Shown here: piece after piece, positions 42,969 through 51,978 of the stretch
Numbering within the stretch: position 1 is the stretch's first letter
Layout: each line of letters opens with the position of its first letter
Origin: GCA-003244245 sp050699955
GTDB taxonomy: Bacteria; Actinomycetota; Actinomycetes; Mycobacteriales; Pseudonocardiaceae
Assembly: GCA_050699955.1 (NCBI GenBank)
Contig: JBOHGD010000017.1
Coordinates: forward strand, 17,258 to 81,257
Reading direction: 5' to 3'
DNA length: 64,000 bases
Program-made: the position numbers and the translations under genes
Notes under the pieces: generated by a model
Database searches by the model: none
Told to the model about the DNA's origin: nothing
What the model saw: only the letters and a program-made list of their open reading frames with translations

Positions 42969-43202
42969 GTGAGGGATGCAGCGGCAGAACCGGCAGTGAT
43001 GCAGCGCGAGAACGAGCGCAGCAGAGCGGTGGTCATCGGTAAACGCAGCGATGACGGCACCAAGTGCACGCTGCTGGCCGTACGCGAAACCAACGGGCAC
43101 TGGTGCCTGTATCCGCATGGTGTGGGCACGCTCGGGGTGCGGCTGCCGAGGGCTGAGGCTGAACGGCTCGCACGAGTAATCCTGGCGGACGCGGTGCCGT
43201 GA
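42969..43202 (+). CDS. Conserved small protein, paralogue of the gene at 7777-8046
   Basis: 77 residues from GTG 42969 (the frame extends to GTG 42930). Shares MQRE.ER.R.V, DDG..CT.L.VRET, W..YPHG and LGVRL.RAE.ER.A with the 7777 protein. Coupled by GTGA to the next gene. Unknown function. Confidence 0.7.
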   Translation: MRDAAAEPAVMQRENERSRAVVIGKRSDDGTKCTLLAVRETNGHWCLYPHGVGTLGVRLPRAEAERLARVILADAVP

Positions 43203-43471
43203 GTCAGCGATTCGCCGTGCCAGACCCCGAGTTCCCCGGCCGGTCGCCGGTTGAGTCTGAAAGTACGCCCCCGGCGACCGGCCAGCCCCTAACGGATGCG
43301 CAACTGGCGATTCTCCTTCGAGAAACACAGTGGACCATTGGCGATATGGCGTATGACCTCCCGTCCGGGCGGGTCACACCACAGGCCCGGCAGGACCTCG
43401 CCGAGCTACTCGAAACTCTGGCGGCCACCGTGCGCGGCTCTGCGGGTGTGGTCGTCGATGCGGAGGTATGA
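43199..43471 (+). CDS. Hypothetical protein coupled to conserved small gene
   Basis: 90 residues; N-terminal Pro/Ser-rich segment, then helices (LTDAQLAILLRETQWTIGDMAYDL, QDLAELLETLAATVRG). Start overlaps the previous stop. The corresponding second gene at 8043 is not visibly related, so the partner varies. Confidence 0.65.
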   Translation: MSQRFAVPDPEFPGRSPVESESTPPATGQPLTDAQLAILLRETQWTIGDMAYDLPSGRVTPQARQDLAELLETLAATVRGSAGVVVDAEV

Positions 43472-43654
43472 CCGGCTCACCATTAGTGACCATGTGCGGT
43501 GCTGGTTCATTCGGTGGCAGTCCCGTCGCACCTTCAGCGGGCGACACCGCAGTGGCGAGTAATCCGCGCGAGTCGGGTGGACACGGTGTCGGTTCGTGAC
43601 CAAGGCCGGGGCCGCGTGGCTTACGTGAGTTCGTGACATTCTCACCATCGACTG

Positions 43655-44479
43655 TCACGAATCGGTCGTTACCCAATCCGCCACCGTCCGGATGACGAAT
43701 GCCTGCCACTCCTGGCTCTGTGGATTGAGGTACTGCGGGTCGTCGTGCACTGCAAAACCATGCTGTGCCCCGTCGATTTCCACCAATCTGTGCTCGACAC
43801 GGAGTTGGGGAACCGCGGCCCGCGAGGCGTCAATCGAGACAAAGGTGTCCTTGGTACCGTGCACGATTAGCGTCGGCACCGTGATCTCGTCGAGCACTGC
43901 AACCGGCCTGATCCAGAACACCTCATTGAGGACCGCGCGACCATGCTTGACGCTTGACGAGTGGCTAAGGTAGCCGCGCTCGGTGAGCCGCTGCGCAGCA
44001 TCGTCATCCAGATGGTCGTCCGTCCAGTACGGCTTCTGGTCCACGTAACGATCCTTGTAGTTGAGTTGAGGATTAAGAAGCACCAACCGGGTCAGCTCGA
44101 TCGGCCGCTTGGCTGCATAGTAAGCACAGAGTCCGCCCCCGAAGCTCGCGCCGATCAGGCTGATTCTGTTGGCTACCGTAGCTTCGCGCACGTGAGCGAG
44201 CGCCACGCGAATGTCATTGAGATGAGCCGACAGAGTCGTCTCCTCCTGGCGTCCGTCGCTCTCGCCGTGACCGCGCAGGTCGAACCGCAGCGACGCCACA
44301 CCCGCCGCACCGAGCCCCACTGCCAACCGGGTGAAGAAGCCACCCTCCTCGCGAGTGACACCACCGCCATGCACCAGCACTATGGCCCGGTCGGACGCGA
44401 CCTCAGGGGTGACCAGCGTGCCGGCCAGATGCAAGCCGTCGAGGGTGCGAAGAGTGGTAGCAATGCTCTGCACGGGCAT
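43655..44479 (-). CDS. Alpha/beta hydrolase
   Basis: 274 residues. Oxyanion HGGG, nucleophile elbow GASFGG, acid GTKDTF and base AQHGF in the right order. Serine hydrolase of unknown substrate (FrsA/BAAT-like architecture). Begins 21 bp after the restriction-modification gene on the same strand and probably shares its transcript. Confidence 0.85.
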   Translation of the reverse strand: MPVQSIATTLRTLDGLHLAGTLVTPEVASDRAIVLVHGGGVTREEGGFFTRLAVGLGAAGVASLRFDLRGHGESDGRQEETTLSAHLNDIRVALAHVREATVANRISLIGASFGGGLCAYYAAKRPIELTRLVLLNPQLNYKDRYVDQKPYWTDDHLDDDAAQRLTERGYLSHSSSVKHGRAVLNEVFWIRPVAVLDEITVPTLIVHGTKDTFVSIDASRAAVPQLRVEHRLVEIDGAQHGFAVHDDPQYLNPQSQEWQAFVIRTVADWVTTDS

Positions 44480-44500
44480 GACAGCTCCTCGTGTAGCGAA

Positions 44501-47500
44501 CTACGTCGACAGAAGTTCGAGCACTATCTCGTTGATCTCGGAGGCGGATGGGTCGGTGGCGAGTGTGGCTCGGACGCGGCGGCGGAGCGTGACGAAGTTA
44601 TCGGAGCTATCGAGGTCGAGAGCCGCAACGAGGTCGGCACAGTGTTCGCCAAGCTCCGACAAACGGCGGTGTGCGGGGTTGCCGTCATCGAACAGTGGAA
44701 TCGGCAGTTTCCACACGTGTTTGTCGATGTGGCGTTCGTCCTTGCCGTACGACATCAGAGGCCGCACAAGCTCCGTGAGCGATGCAGAATTTAGAATGGC
44801 GCAGAGAAAGTTTCCCTCAGAGCGGCCCAGGACGGAACCCCAGTATAGATTGTGTTCGCATATCGCGACTGGGTCCTCCACCAGTGAGGCGACAACGTGC
44901 ATTCCGGATGCCGCGTAGGCGACTCGCAGCGGTGCTATCGGCAGCTGGTTGGTCAGCTTCTTGCGAAAATCAAGCTGATCGAGGAGCGTGAGGCGGTCGC
45001 TGCTGCGGTGGTACAACCAGAGCTGCTCTGCTCTTCGCCACCAGTCTGCGAGCCCAGGGTAGAGATCCAGGTGAGGGTGCTCGCCGTCGAGAAGTGTAGT
45101 TCCTTCCAATGGAATCACTCCGCGCTTCGCGGGGAGCACGCGGAAGGGCAGTACGCTCTCACCGAGCAGGATGGGACGGATGAACTCGGTCTCGACGACG
45201 CCTTCGAGCGAGGGTAGTTCCTTCCACGGCATCTTCTCGGTACTGCTGCGTGCGGAGCGGACCTTCTGGCTGCCTGCAGGGAGTCCGAGCGGACCGGAGT
45301 CCTGCGTCTCGACCATGAACAGGACGCGCGGCACGATGGTCGCACCTTGGCCGAACCGCGGCTCGTATGGCGATTCGCGCATATCGTCGTCATAGACGAC
45401 AAGGTCGGCCTCATCCCGAGTGACGTGCTTTGAGACGATGCCCCAGGTGTCGCTTCCACGGGGAAGATGACCGGTCCATCGGGTCGTTTTCGATGGCAGT
45501 GGCGTCCCGAACCGGGTGGTGCTGCGTTGACCGAAGACCACGCCTGCTCCACGGGGGAAGAAATGAGGCCGTAGCCGACGGAGATCCCAGGAGCCGGTGA
45601 AGTCGACCGCGATCGGGTCGGCCGAGTCCGGGTAGTTGCCCGCCCGGAAACCGGCGTAGTACCCACGGTCCAGCACGGCATTCGGCATGACGAACGCGAA
45701 CGATCCGCCCTCGGCCAGGTACTGCTGAGCGGTGCGTGCCACGAACAGCGCTGATAAGTCCTGGTGCGTGGCCACTTCACGCCCGTGCCACAGTTGCCGG
45801 GTCTCGGACATCTCCCGGAAGGCGATCTGCATGTCTTCGGGCATGTAGCGGTAGGACAACCACGGTGGATTGCCGATCAGGACATCGACCCGGTTCTCCG
45901 GCCGGGCGAGCCAGACGGGTCGCGCGAGGTTACGGATGTAGTAGCTCCAGATGTGGTCACGACCTTCGTCGTGCAACCGGCACAGCAGCCGGTAGTTCTC
46001 CTCGACCACCGGCCGGTCCGCCTCGCTGACGGCGAGACGGTGGAGCAGACCGGCCGGGAGAGCCTTCTTGTCTCCCGGAGCACGAGGTTTGGCAGCCTGA
46101 TCGGCCAGCGTGCTGACCAGGCGATCGAAGTGAGCCGCGTCGGCGAGGAACCGGTCGGGGAAGCGGAACTCGGCGTCGAAGAGCTGGTCACCGCTGCCGG
46201 TGGGGACGACGAGGTGGCCGTCGGTGAGCAGGTCGAGGCGCTGGTTCCACTGGACGCTGTCACCCAGGTAGACGGGTACGGTGATGGCTCCGCGATCGGG
46301 GGAGAGCAATCGTTCTCGGCCGATCGCGAGCAGGTAGGTGACGCGGGCGAACGTGACGGCCACCGGGTGGAGATCGACCCCGAGGACATGGTCGGTGAGT
46401 CCGGCCAGGCTGCGCTCCAGTGCGGTACCAGCTTCGGCGGCGGCATCGAGATAGCGGCGTACGGCATGGAACAGGAACGTGCCCGAACCGCAGGCCGGGT
46501 CGAGGACCCGCTGGTTCAGCGGGTCTGTGACGGCGGTGCTGACCACCTGCTCGGCCAGCCAGTCGGGCGTGTAGTACTCCCCGAGCTGTTTGCGGGTGTC
46601 CGAACCGATCACTGACTCGTAGAGGACCTTCAGCACGTCGTGCTCGACGTTGGTCCAGTTGAAGCGGGACAGCCGCCGGGCGAGGGTGCGGACGAAGGCA
46701 CCGCCGTGCGGCACCTCCAGCACCCAGTCGAAGAAGTCGTGTTCGACGACGCCGTAGATGGCGGCGAGGTCGAATCGCTGGCCGCCGAGCAGGGAGGCGG
46801 GCTGCATGTCGGTCACGTCGAGGCCGACGACCAGGTGGGCGATGATCTCTGCACTGTTCACCAGCAGCGTGTGCTCCAGAAACAGCTCGTCATCGTCGGT
46901 GAACTGCGTTCCGAGCGCGCTGCGCAGCAACCGGCTCCACAGCTTCCGCTTGAGCCGGACGGTCTCGCTTCGGCCGTGTTCGGTATACAGCGCGGCCAGC
47001 GTGGCGCGATCAAGCGCGTAGGAAGCGCTGGTGGCGCCCAGCCGAGCCCTGATCTCATCCGGCGTCGGCGCCACGCCCTGCCGGGTGGCCAGCACACCTT
47101 CGAGCCAGAACAGCAACGCATCGGCGTCGGGCTTGGCCGGACTGACGACGTGCTGGGTGACGTCGACCAGCTTGCCTTGCTGTTCGTGATACGCGCGCCA
47201 CTCCCGTCCGTCGGTGAGAACCCCGACGTAGCGCTGCCCGGTCCGCGCGGCACGCGCCCTCACGTAGCCGGCGAGCTGTTCCTCGGCGGCCCGGACGACG
47301 CCCGCATTGCGCAGATCCTTCTTCACCTCGATGACGGTGAAGCCGACCTCGACGTCGATGCGTCGGCGATCTCCGACCTGCGTCTCGAGCTGGACGTCGA
47401 GATCGTGATCCCCGAGACCGAGACCACCGGTGAGCAACAACTGCCGGACGTCGGCCTGCACGGTTGCCTCGCTACGCACCCGCTCCCGATCCGCAAGACG

Positions 47501-47548
47501 ACGCAGCAACTGGTTGAGGGCATCTGTCAAGGTCGGATCGGGGGCCAC
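44501..47548 (-). CDS. Type IIG restriction-modification enzyme (N6-adenine methyltransferase fused to nuclease)
   Basis: 1015 residues, GTG start. The N-terminal nuclease has RIDVEVGFTVIEVKKD (about 62-77), a PD-(D/E)xK site. The methyltransferase has motif I DPACGSGTFLFH (near 350) and catalytic motif IV NPPW (near 560), followed by a C-terminal target-recognition region. A single polypeptide cuts and methylates DNA, so no partner gene is required. Defence against phage and plasmids. The specificity cannot be read from sequence. Confidence 0.88.
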   Translation of the reverse strand: MAPDPTLTDALNQLLRRLADRERVRSEATVQADVRQLLLTGGLGLGDHDLDVQLETQVGDRRRIDVEVGFTVIEVKKDLRNAGVVRAAEEQLAGYVRARAARTGQRYVGVLTDGREWRAYHEQQGKLVDVTQHVVSPAKPDADALLFWLEGVLATRQGVAPTPDEIRARLGATSASYALDRATLAALYTEHGRSETVRLKRKLWSRLLRSALGTQFTDDDELFLEHTLLVNSAEIIAHLVVGLDVTDMQPASLLGGQRFDLAAIYGVVEHDFFDWVLEVPHGGAFVRTLARRLSRFNWTNVEHDVLKVLYESVIGSDTRKQLGEYYTPDWLAEQVVSTAVTDPLNQRVLDPACGSGTFLFHAVRRYLDAAAEAGTALERSLAGLTDHVLGVDLHPVAVTFARVTYLLAIGRERLLSPDRGAITVPVYLGDSVQWNQRLDLLTDGHLVVPTGSGDQLFDAEFRFPDRFLADAAHFDRLVSTLADQAAKPRAPGDKKALPAGLLHRLAVSEADRPVVEENYRLLCRLHDEGRDHIWSYYIRNLARPVWLARPENRVDVLIGNPPWLSYRYMPEDMQIAFREMSETRQLWHGREVATHQDLSALFVARTAQQYLAEGGSFAFVMPNAVLDRGYYAGFRAGNYPDSADPIAVDFTGSWDLRRLRPHFFPRGAGVVFGQRSTTRFGTPLPSKTTRWTGHLPRGSDTWGIVSKHVTRDEADLVVYDDDMRESPYEPRFGQGATIVPRVLFMVETQDSGPLGLPAGSQKVRSARSSTEKMPWKELPSLEGVVETEFIRPILLGESVLPFRVLPAKRGVIPLEGTTLLDGEHPHLDLYPGLADWWRRAEQLWLYHRSSDRLTLLDQLDFRKKLTNQLPIAPLRVAYAASGMHVVASLVEDPVAICEHNLYWGSVLGRSEGNFLCAILNSASLTELVRPLMSYGKDERHIDKHVWKLPIPLFDDGNPAHRRLSELGEHCADLVAALDLDSSDNFVTLRRRVRATLATDPSASEINEIVLELLST

Positions 47549-47610
47549 GGTGATGGTCTATCACGCGACCCCGACGACGGATCTGAGCGCGGAGCTGCCC
47601 GGGTCAGGCC

Positions 47611-47646
47611 CGGGTCAGTCCTCGGGTCAGTCCTCGGGTCAGTCCT
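47611..47646. repeat. Three exact 12-bp tandem repeats at the def stop codon
   Basis: CGGGTCAGTCCT repeated three times without mismatch. On the def strand each copy contains TGA; the functional stop (47639-47641) is in one copy, so repeat-number change would not lengthen the protein. Confidence 0.85.
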
Positions 47647-48205
47647 CGGGGGGGCCGGTGGCGGGGTCCCAGATCAGGTCGGGGACACCCCAGCCCTGGG
47701 CCTTGAGCATCTTCTTCGCCTCCCGGCTGTACCGGCCGACCAGGCGGTCCAGGTAGAGGATCCCGTCGAGGTGGTCGGTCTCGTGCTGCAGGCAGCGGGC
47801 CAGCAGGCCGGTGCCCTCGACGCTGACCGTCGCGCCATCCGCATCGACCCCGGTGACCCGCGCCCAGTCGGCTCGGGCCGTGGGGAAGGACTCTCCCGGC
47901 ACGGACAGGCACCCTTCCCAGTCGTCGTCCGGGTCGGGCATGGTCTCCGGCCGTCCGCTGGTCTCCAGCACCGGGTTGACCACCACGCCCCGCTGCGAGG
48001 TGCCCTGCTCGCCGGGGCAGTCGTAGACGAACACCCGCAGGTCCACGCCGATCTGGTTGGCGGCGAGCCCGACCCCGTCCGCCGCGGCCATGGTGTCGAA
48101 CATGTCGCGCACCAGCGCGTGCAGGGTCTCGTCGAACTCGGTTACGGGCCTGGCCGGGGTGTGCAACACGGGGTCGCCGACGATCCGGATGGGTCGAACA
48201 GTCAT
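47639..48205 (-). CDS. def: Peptide deformylase
   Basis: 188 residues. GVGLAANQIG, EGCLSVPG and QHETDHLDG are the three metal/active-site motifs. Removes the formyl group from nascent proteins. Standard length for actinobacterial Def. Monocistronic, convergent to nothing on its 3' side except the repeat array. Confidence 0.96.
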   Translation of the reverse strand: MTVRPIRIVGDPVLHTPARPVTEFDETLHALVRDMFDTMAAADGVGLAANQIGVDLRVFVYDCPGEQGTSQRGVVVNPVLETSGRPETMPDPDDDWEGCLSVPGESFPTARADWARVTGVDADGATVSVEGTGLLARCLQHETDHLDGILYLDRLVGRYSREAKKMLKAQGWGVPDLIWDPATGPPED

Positions 48206-48395
48206 GATTCGGGGACAGTAGCGGCGCGGTGGCGTGCCACGGCTCCGACCCGGTAGACAGGCTGTGACGAACGCGCAGGGCGGATCCGAGGCTCACCCGG
48301 CCGCCGCGTGGTTCAATGGCCCCGGAATCACAGGGCTGTCATTCCGGGGTATTCCGCCTGACCCAGCCCGCGGGGATCGTGAGCCGAGGAGCGTG

Positions 48396-48692
48396 ATGGA
48401 CGCCGCAGAGGCGCTGCACCCGACCGAGGGCCCCAGCGAGGGTCTGAGCCACCGTGAGCGCGAGATCCTGGCCTTCGAGCGCCAGTGGTGGAAGTACGCC
48501 GGGGCGAAGGAGCAGGCCATCCGTGAGCTGTTCGACATGTCCGCGACGCGCTACTACCAGGTCCTCAACGGCCTGATCGACCGGCAGGAGGCGCTCGCCG
48601 CGGACCCTATGCTGATCAAGCGGCTGCGTCGGCTCAGGGCCAGCCGCCAGCGGGCCAGGGCGGCCCGGCGACTCGGCGTTGATCCGCAGTAG
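48396..48692 (+). CDS. DUF3263 protein
   Basis: 98 residues. LSHREREILAFERQWWKYAGAKEQAIRELFDMSATRYYQVLNGLI is the helix-turn-helix-like DUF3263 domain found beside def/LytR_C genes in actinobacteria. GAGGAG precedes ATG 48396. Probably DNA-binding; role unknown. Confidence 0.88.
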   Translation: MDAAEALHPTEGPSEGLSHREREILAFERQWWKYAGAKEQAIRELFDMSATRYYQVLNGLIDRQEALAADPMLIKRLRRLRASRQRARAARRLGVDPQ

Positions 48693-48733
48693 CCGATCCC
48701 CAGTAGTTGACCCACAGTAGGTTGACCCACAGT
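48678..48733 (+). repeat. Degenerate 15-bp repeats covering the DUF3263 stop
   Basis: GTTGATCCGCAGTAG (the last codons and stop) is followed by degraded and then better copies ending TTGACCCACAGTAG, GTTGACCCACAGT. Each copy carries an in-frame-like stop. Slipped-strand duplication of a gene end. Confidence 0.65.
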
Positions 48734-48763
48734 CACAGCGAATTCGAACCGGTCTGAAGGGTC

Positions 48764-49426
48764 GTGAGCGTGCCGGGAGGAACCAGGGGTCGCCGGCCGC
48801 TGCGGACCGCCGGATTCGTCCTGCTCGCGGTGGCAACGGTCGCCGCGCTGATTGGCGTGGGCATGGTCGCCACCGGTCCCGTGCAGACCTCGGCAGCCCG
48901 GCCCTCTGCAGCCCGGCCCTCTGCAGCCCGGCCGTCGGCAGCCCGGCCGTCGGCAGGTGCCCGGGCTCCGGGCGAGTCATCCCCGGCTGCCACGCCGCCT
49001 CCGTCCCGCCCGGCGCCCCCGACCGCCGCCCCTGCCCCGGGCGTCCCGGTCATTCCCGGTCCGACCAGCGCCCCTCCCGCCCTACCCGGCGCCGGGGCAG
49101 ACCTGTCGGCCGGTGGCAAGGGGTCCAGTCAGGACCAGCATGGTCGCGCAGAGGTGCGGGTCTACAACAACAGCACCATCCATGGTCTGGCCGCGCGGGC
49201 GGCGCGTGATTTCACCGCCGCCGGGTGGACGGTGGTCGAGGTCGGCAACTATGCCGCCGGTGTGATCCCCACGAGCACCGTGTATTACCAGGACGGCACC
49301 GATCAGCTCGCCACCGCGCAGGCCCTCGGTGCCGAGTTCAGCATGCGCGTCGAGTCCCGTTTCCCCGGCATCATGAGCGCGAAGCCCGGTCTGATCGCCA
49401 TTGTCACGAACGACTACGGCACCTGA
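48764..49426 (+). CDS. LytR C-terminal domain membrane protein
   Basis: 220 residues: a transmembrane helix (GFVLLAVATVAALIGVGMVA), a Pro/Ala-rich extracellular linker with four near-identical AARPS units (15-bp DNA repeats, about 48893-48955), and a LytR_C domain (EVRVYNNSTIHGLAARAARDF ... YYQDG) at about 125-215. Cell-wall associated; GTG start. Typical neighbour of DUF3263. Confidence 0.88.
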   Translation: MSVPGGTRGRRPLRTAGFVLLAVATVAALIGVGMVATGPVQTSAARPSAARPSAARPSAARPSAGARAPGESSPAATPPPSRPAPPTAAPAPGVPVIPGPTSAPPALPGAGADLSAGGKGSSQDQHGRAEVRVYNNSTIHGLAARAARDFTAAGWTVVEVGNYAAGVIPTSTVYYQDGTDQLATAQALGAEFSMRVESRFPGIMSAKPGLIAIVTNDYGT

Positions 49427-49456
49427 CCGTCCGAGAGAAAGCATGAGGGAAGACCA

Positions 49457-50503
49457 ATGGTCCACCGGATAGCGGCGGTGCCCGGCGACGGGATCGGGGT
49501 GGAGGTGATGGACGCGGCGCGGCAGGTACTCGACGTGATGGACCTCGACCTGGTGTTCACTGAGTTCGACTGGTCGTGCCAGCGCTACACCGAGACCGGC
49601 GCGATGATGCCAGGGGGCGCGCTGGAAACCCTGGACAAGCACGATGCGGTGCTGCTCGGCGCGGTGGGCTGGCCGGGTGTGCCCGACCACGTGTCGCTGT
49701 GGGGGTTGCTCATCCCGATCCGGCAGACCTTCCGCCAGTACGTGAACCTGCGCCCGGTGCGCAGCTACGCCGGGGTGCCCAGCCCGTTGGCCGGGATCGG
49801 CCCTGGTGACGTGGACCTGGTGGTGGTCCGGGAGAACAACGAGGGGGAGTACTCCGATGTCGGCGGCCGGATGTATCGCGGCTACCCGCAGGAGATGGCG
49901 GTGCAGGAGTCGGTCTTCACCCGCGCGGGGGTCTCCCGTATCGCCGACTATGCCTTCGACCTGGCCACATCCCGGCGGGGGAAGCTGGTGTCGGCCACGA
50001 AGTCCAACGGAATCGTGCACACGATGCCCTTCTGGGATGAGGTGGTCACCCGGCGCTCAATGGGTTACGCGACCGTGCAGTGGCACTCCGAGCACATCGA
50101 CGCGCTGGTCGCCAAAGTGGTGCTCGACCCACGCTCGTTCGACGTCATCCTCGCGTCCAACCTGTTCGGGGACATCCTGTCCGATCTGACCGCCGCGGTC
50201 GCGGGATCGATCGGGATCGCGGCGAGCGCCAACCTGGACCCGAGCCGCCAGCACCCCTCGATGTTCGAGCCGGTACACGGCTCGGCGCCGGACATCGCCG
50301 GGCAGGGCATCGCGAACCCGGTCGGGATGCTTGGCTCGGTGGTGCTCATGCTGCGCCACCTCGGGTACGACGAGGCCGCGGCGGCGCTGGACGCCGCGAT
50401 CATTCGCAGCCTCGCCGACGAACGCACCCGAACCCGGGACATCGACGGCACCGCGAGCACCGACGACGTCACCCGTTTCCTGGTCGCCGAGCTGAGCAGC
50501 TGA
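49457..50503 (+). CDS. Tartrate dehydrogenase/decarboxylase or D-malate dehydrogenase (isopropylmalate dehydrogenase family)
   Basis: 348 residues. AVPGDGIGVEV, the NAD/metal motif SNLFGDILSDL and EPVHGSAPDIAG place it among beta-decarboxylating dehydrogenases; GVPDHVSLWGLLIPIRQ is closest to tartrate/D-malate enzymes rather than LeuB. NAD-linked oxidative decarboxylation of a malate-type substrate. ATG after a GGAAGA-type site. Confidence 0.88.
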   Translation: MVHRIAAVPGDGIGVEVMDAARQVLDVMDLDLVFTEFDWSCQRYTETGAMMPGGALETLDKHDAVLLGAVGWPGVPDHVSLWGLLIPIRQTFRQYVNLRPVRSYAGVPSPLAGIGPGDVDLVVVRENNEGEYSDVGGRMYRGYPQEMAVQESVFTRAGVSRIADYAFDLATSRRGKLVSATKSNGIVHTMPFWDEVVTRRSMGYATVQWHSEHIDALVAKVVLDPRSFDVILASNLFGDILSDLTAAVAGSIGIAASANLDPSRQHPSMFEPVHGSAPDIAGQGIANPVGMLGSVVLMLRHLGYDEAAAALDAAIIRSLADERTRTRDIDGTASTDDVTRFLVAELSS

Positions 50504-50535
50504 CCCGGACCGGAGTCGGCGTAGCATCGGTCGGC

Positions 50536-51963
50536 GTGCCGGACCTGCGAGAAGCCGTCAGCGCCGCCCTGCCCGCCGCCCGTGCCGACCTGGAACGTCT
50601 GGTCCGGATCCCGAGCATCTGGGCCGACCCCGCCCACGCGCAGGACACCCACCGCAGCGCGGAGGCAGTCGCCGAGCTGGCCCGCGGTGCGGGTGCGGCG
50701 GCGGTGCGGATCCTGCAGGCCGACGGCGGTGCTCCCGCCGTCGTCGCGCAGTGGCCCGCGCCCGGTGCGGCACCGACGGTGCTGCTCTATGCCCATCATG
50801 ATGTCCAGCCCACCGGTGGCGACGAGCAGTGGACCAGCCCGCCGTTCGAGCCGGCCGAGCGCGACGGCCGGCTCTACGGCCGCGGTGCCGCCGACGACAA
50901 AGCCGGCGTGATGACCCATCTGGCCGTGCTGCGGGCCTATCACGCCCGCCCGCCCGTCGGCGTCACGCTGTTCGTCGAGGGGGAGGAGGAGTCCGGGTCC
51001 CCGACCCTGTCTGCGCTGCTGCGCGAGCACCACGAACTGCTCAGCGCCGACGTCATCGTGATCGCCGACGCCGCCAACCCGGCCGTCGACGTCCCGGCGC
51101 TGACCACCAGCCTGCGCGGGCTGGTCAGCGTCACGGTCGAGGTGGCGATGCTCGAGCGCCCCGTGCACTCCGGGCTCTACGGCGGGCCTGCCGGTGATGC
51201 GCTGACCGCGCTGTGCACGGCGCTGGGCTCGTTGCACGACGCCAAGGGCGAGGTCGCGGTGCCGGGCCTGGTGCGCGGGCAGTCGACGACGCCGGACCTG
51301 GACGAGGCCACCTTCCGCAGCGACGCCGGCCTGCTCGACGGGGTGGAGCTGCTGGGCACCGGCACGATCCCCGATCGCCTCTGGCTGGGTCCGGCCGTCT
51401 CCGTGCTCGGGATCGACGCGCCGAGGGTCTCCGAGGTCGCCAACGTGCTGCTGCCCAGGGCGCGAGCCGTGGTCAGCATGCGGATCGCGCCAGGTCAGGA
51501 CGCTGCCGCCGCGCAGAGGGCGCTCGCCGAGCATCTGGAGTCGCACGTCCCGTGGGGCGCCCAGGTGAGCGTCACCCGGAACCCCGGAGTGGCCGAGCCG
51601 TTCACGCTGGAGGCTACCGGCGACGCCTACGACGCGGCCCGCCGCGCGTTCGCCGAGGCCTACGGCAACGCCGTCGTGGAGACCGGGATCGGGGGCTCCA
51701 TCCCGTTCATCGCCGAGTTCGCCCGCACCTTCCCCGGCGCGGCAGTGCTGGTCACCGGGGTCGGTGACCCGGCGAGTCGCTGGCACGGCATCGACGAGAG
51801 CCTGCACCTGGAGATGTTCGGCCGGGCGGTGCTGGCCGAGGCGCTGCTGCTGGACGCACTGCGGCCGGACGGTGGTCGTCTTGCCGGAGCCGTTCGAGCC
51901 CAGCAGACCGAGCACGGTGCCGCGCCGTGCGGTCAGATCGACGCCGGCCGGCGCGGTCGTTGA
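50536..51963 (+). CDS. M20-family dipeptidase with aberrant C-terminus
   Basis: 475 residues, GTG start. YAHHDVQPTGG, LYGRGAADDKAGV and EGEEESGSPTL are the zinc/catalytic motifs, with the dimerisation domain between. The expected end is near ALLLDAL (about 51858); translation then runs 33 residues into an inverted ABC-transporter fragment (51862-51978). The catalytic part is intact, so activity may persist. Confidence 0.88.
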   Translation: MPDLREAVSAALPAARADLERLVRIPSIWADPAHAQDTHRSAEAVAELARGAGAAAVRILQADGGAPAVVAQWPAPGAAPTVLLYAHHDVQPTGGDEQWTSPPFEPAERDGRLYGRGAADDKAGVMTHLAVLRAYHARPPVGVTLFVEGEEESGSPTLSALLREHHELLSADVIVIADAANPAVDVPALTTSLRGLVSVTVEVAMLERPVHSGLYGGPAGDALTALCTALGSLHDAKGEVAVPGLVRGQSTTPDLDEATFRSDAGLLDGVELLGTGTIPDRLWLGPAVSVLGIDAPRVSEVANVLLPRARAVVSMRIAPGQDAAAAQRALAEHLESHVPWGAQVSVTRNPGVAEPFTLEATGDAYDAARRAFAEAYGNAVVETGIGGSIPFIAEFARTFPGAAVLVTGVGDPASRWHGIDESLHLEMFGRAVLAEALLLDALRPDGGRLAGAVRAQQTEHGAAPCGQIDAGRRGR

Positions 51964-51978
51964 TCCGAATCTCTGCAC
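51862..51978 (-). pseudogene. N-terminal fragment of an ABC transporter ATPase
   Basis: Reads VQRFGSTTAPAGVDLTARRG, then GLLGSNGSGKTTTVR: A-loop region and complete Walker A of a DrrA-type ATPase, ending abruptly right after the P-loop where the M20 gene's 3' end begins on the other strand. Rearrangement scar. Confidence 0.7.

Noticed and set aside
46640..48256. 538-codon rightward frame opposite the restriction enzyme and def
   Set aside because: Overlaps two confident genes on the other strand and shows no recognisable motif.
48725..48760. tRNA-like GAATTCGAACC
   Set aside because: No acceptor stem or anticodon arm can be built around it; no tRNA or rRNA was found in the window.
50065..51978. 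637-codon leftward frame starting with an ABC ATPase P-loop
   Set aside because: Only the first ~39 codons are ABC-like; the remainder is antisense to the M20 peptidase, so only a fragment is annotated.
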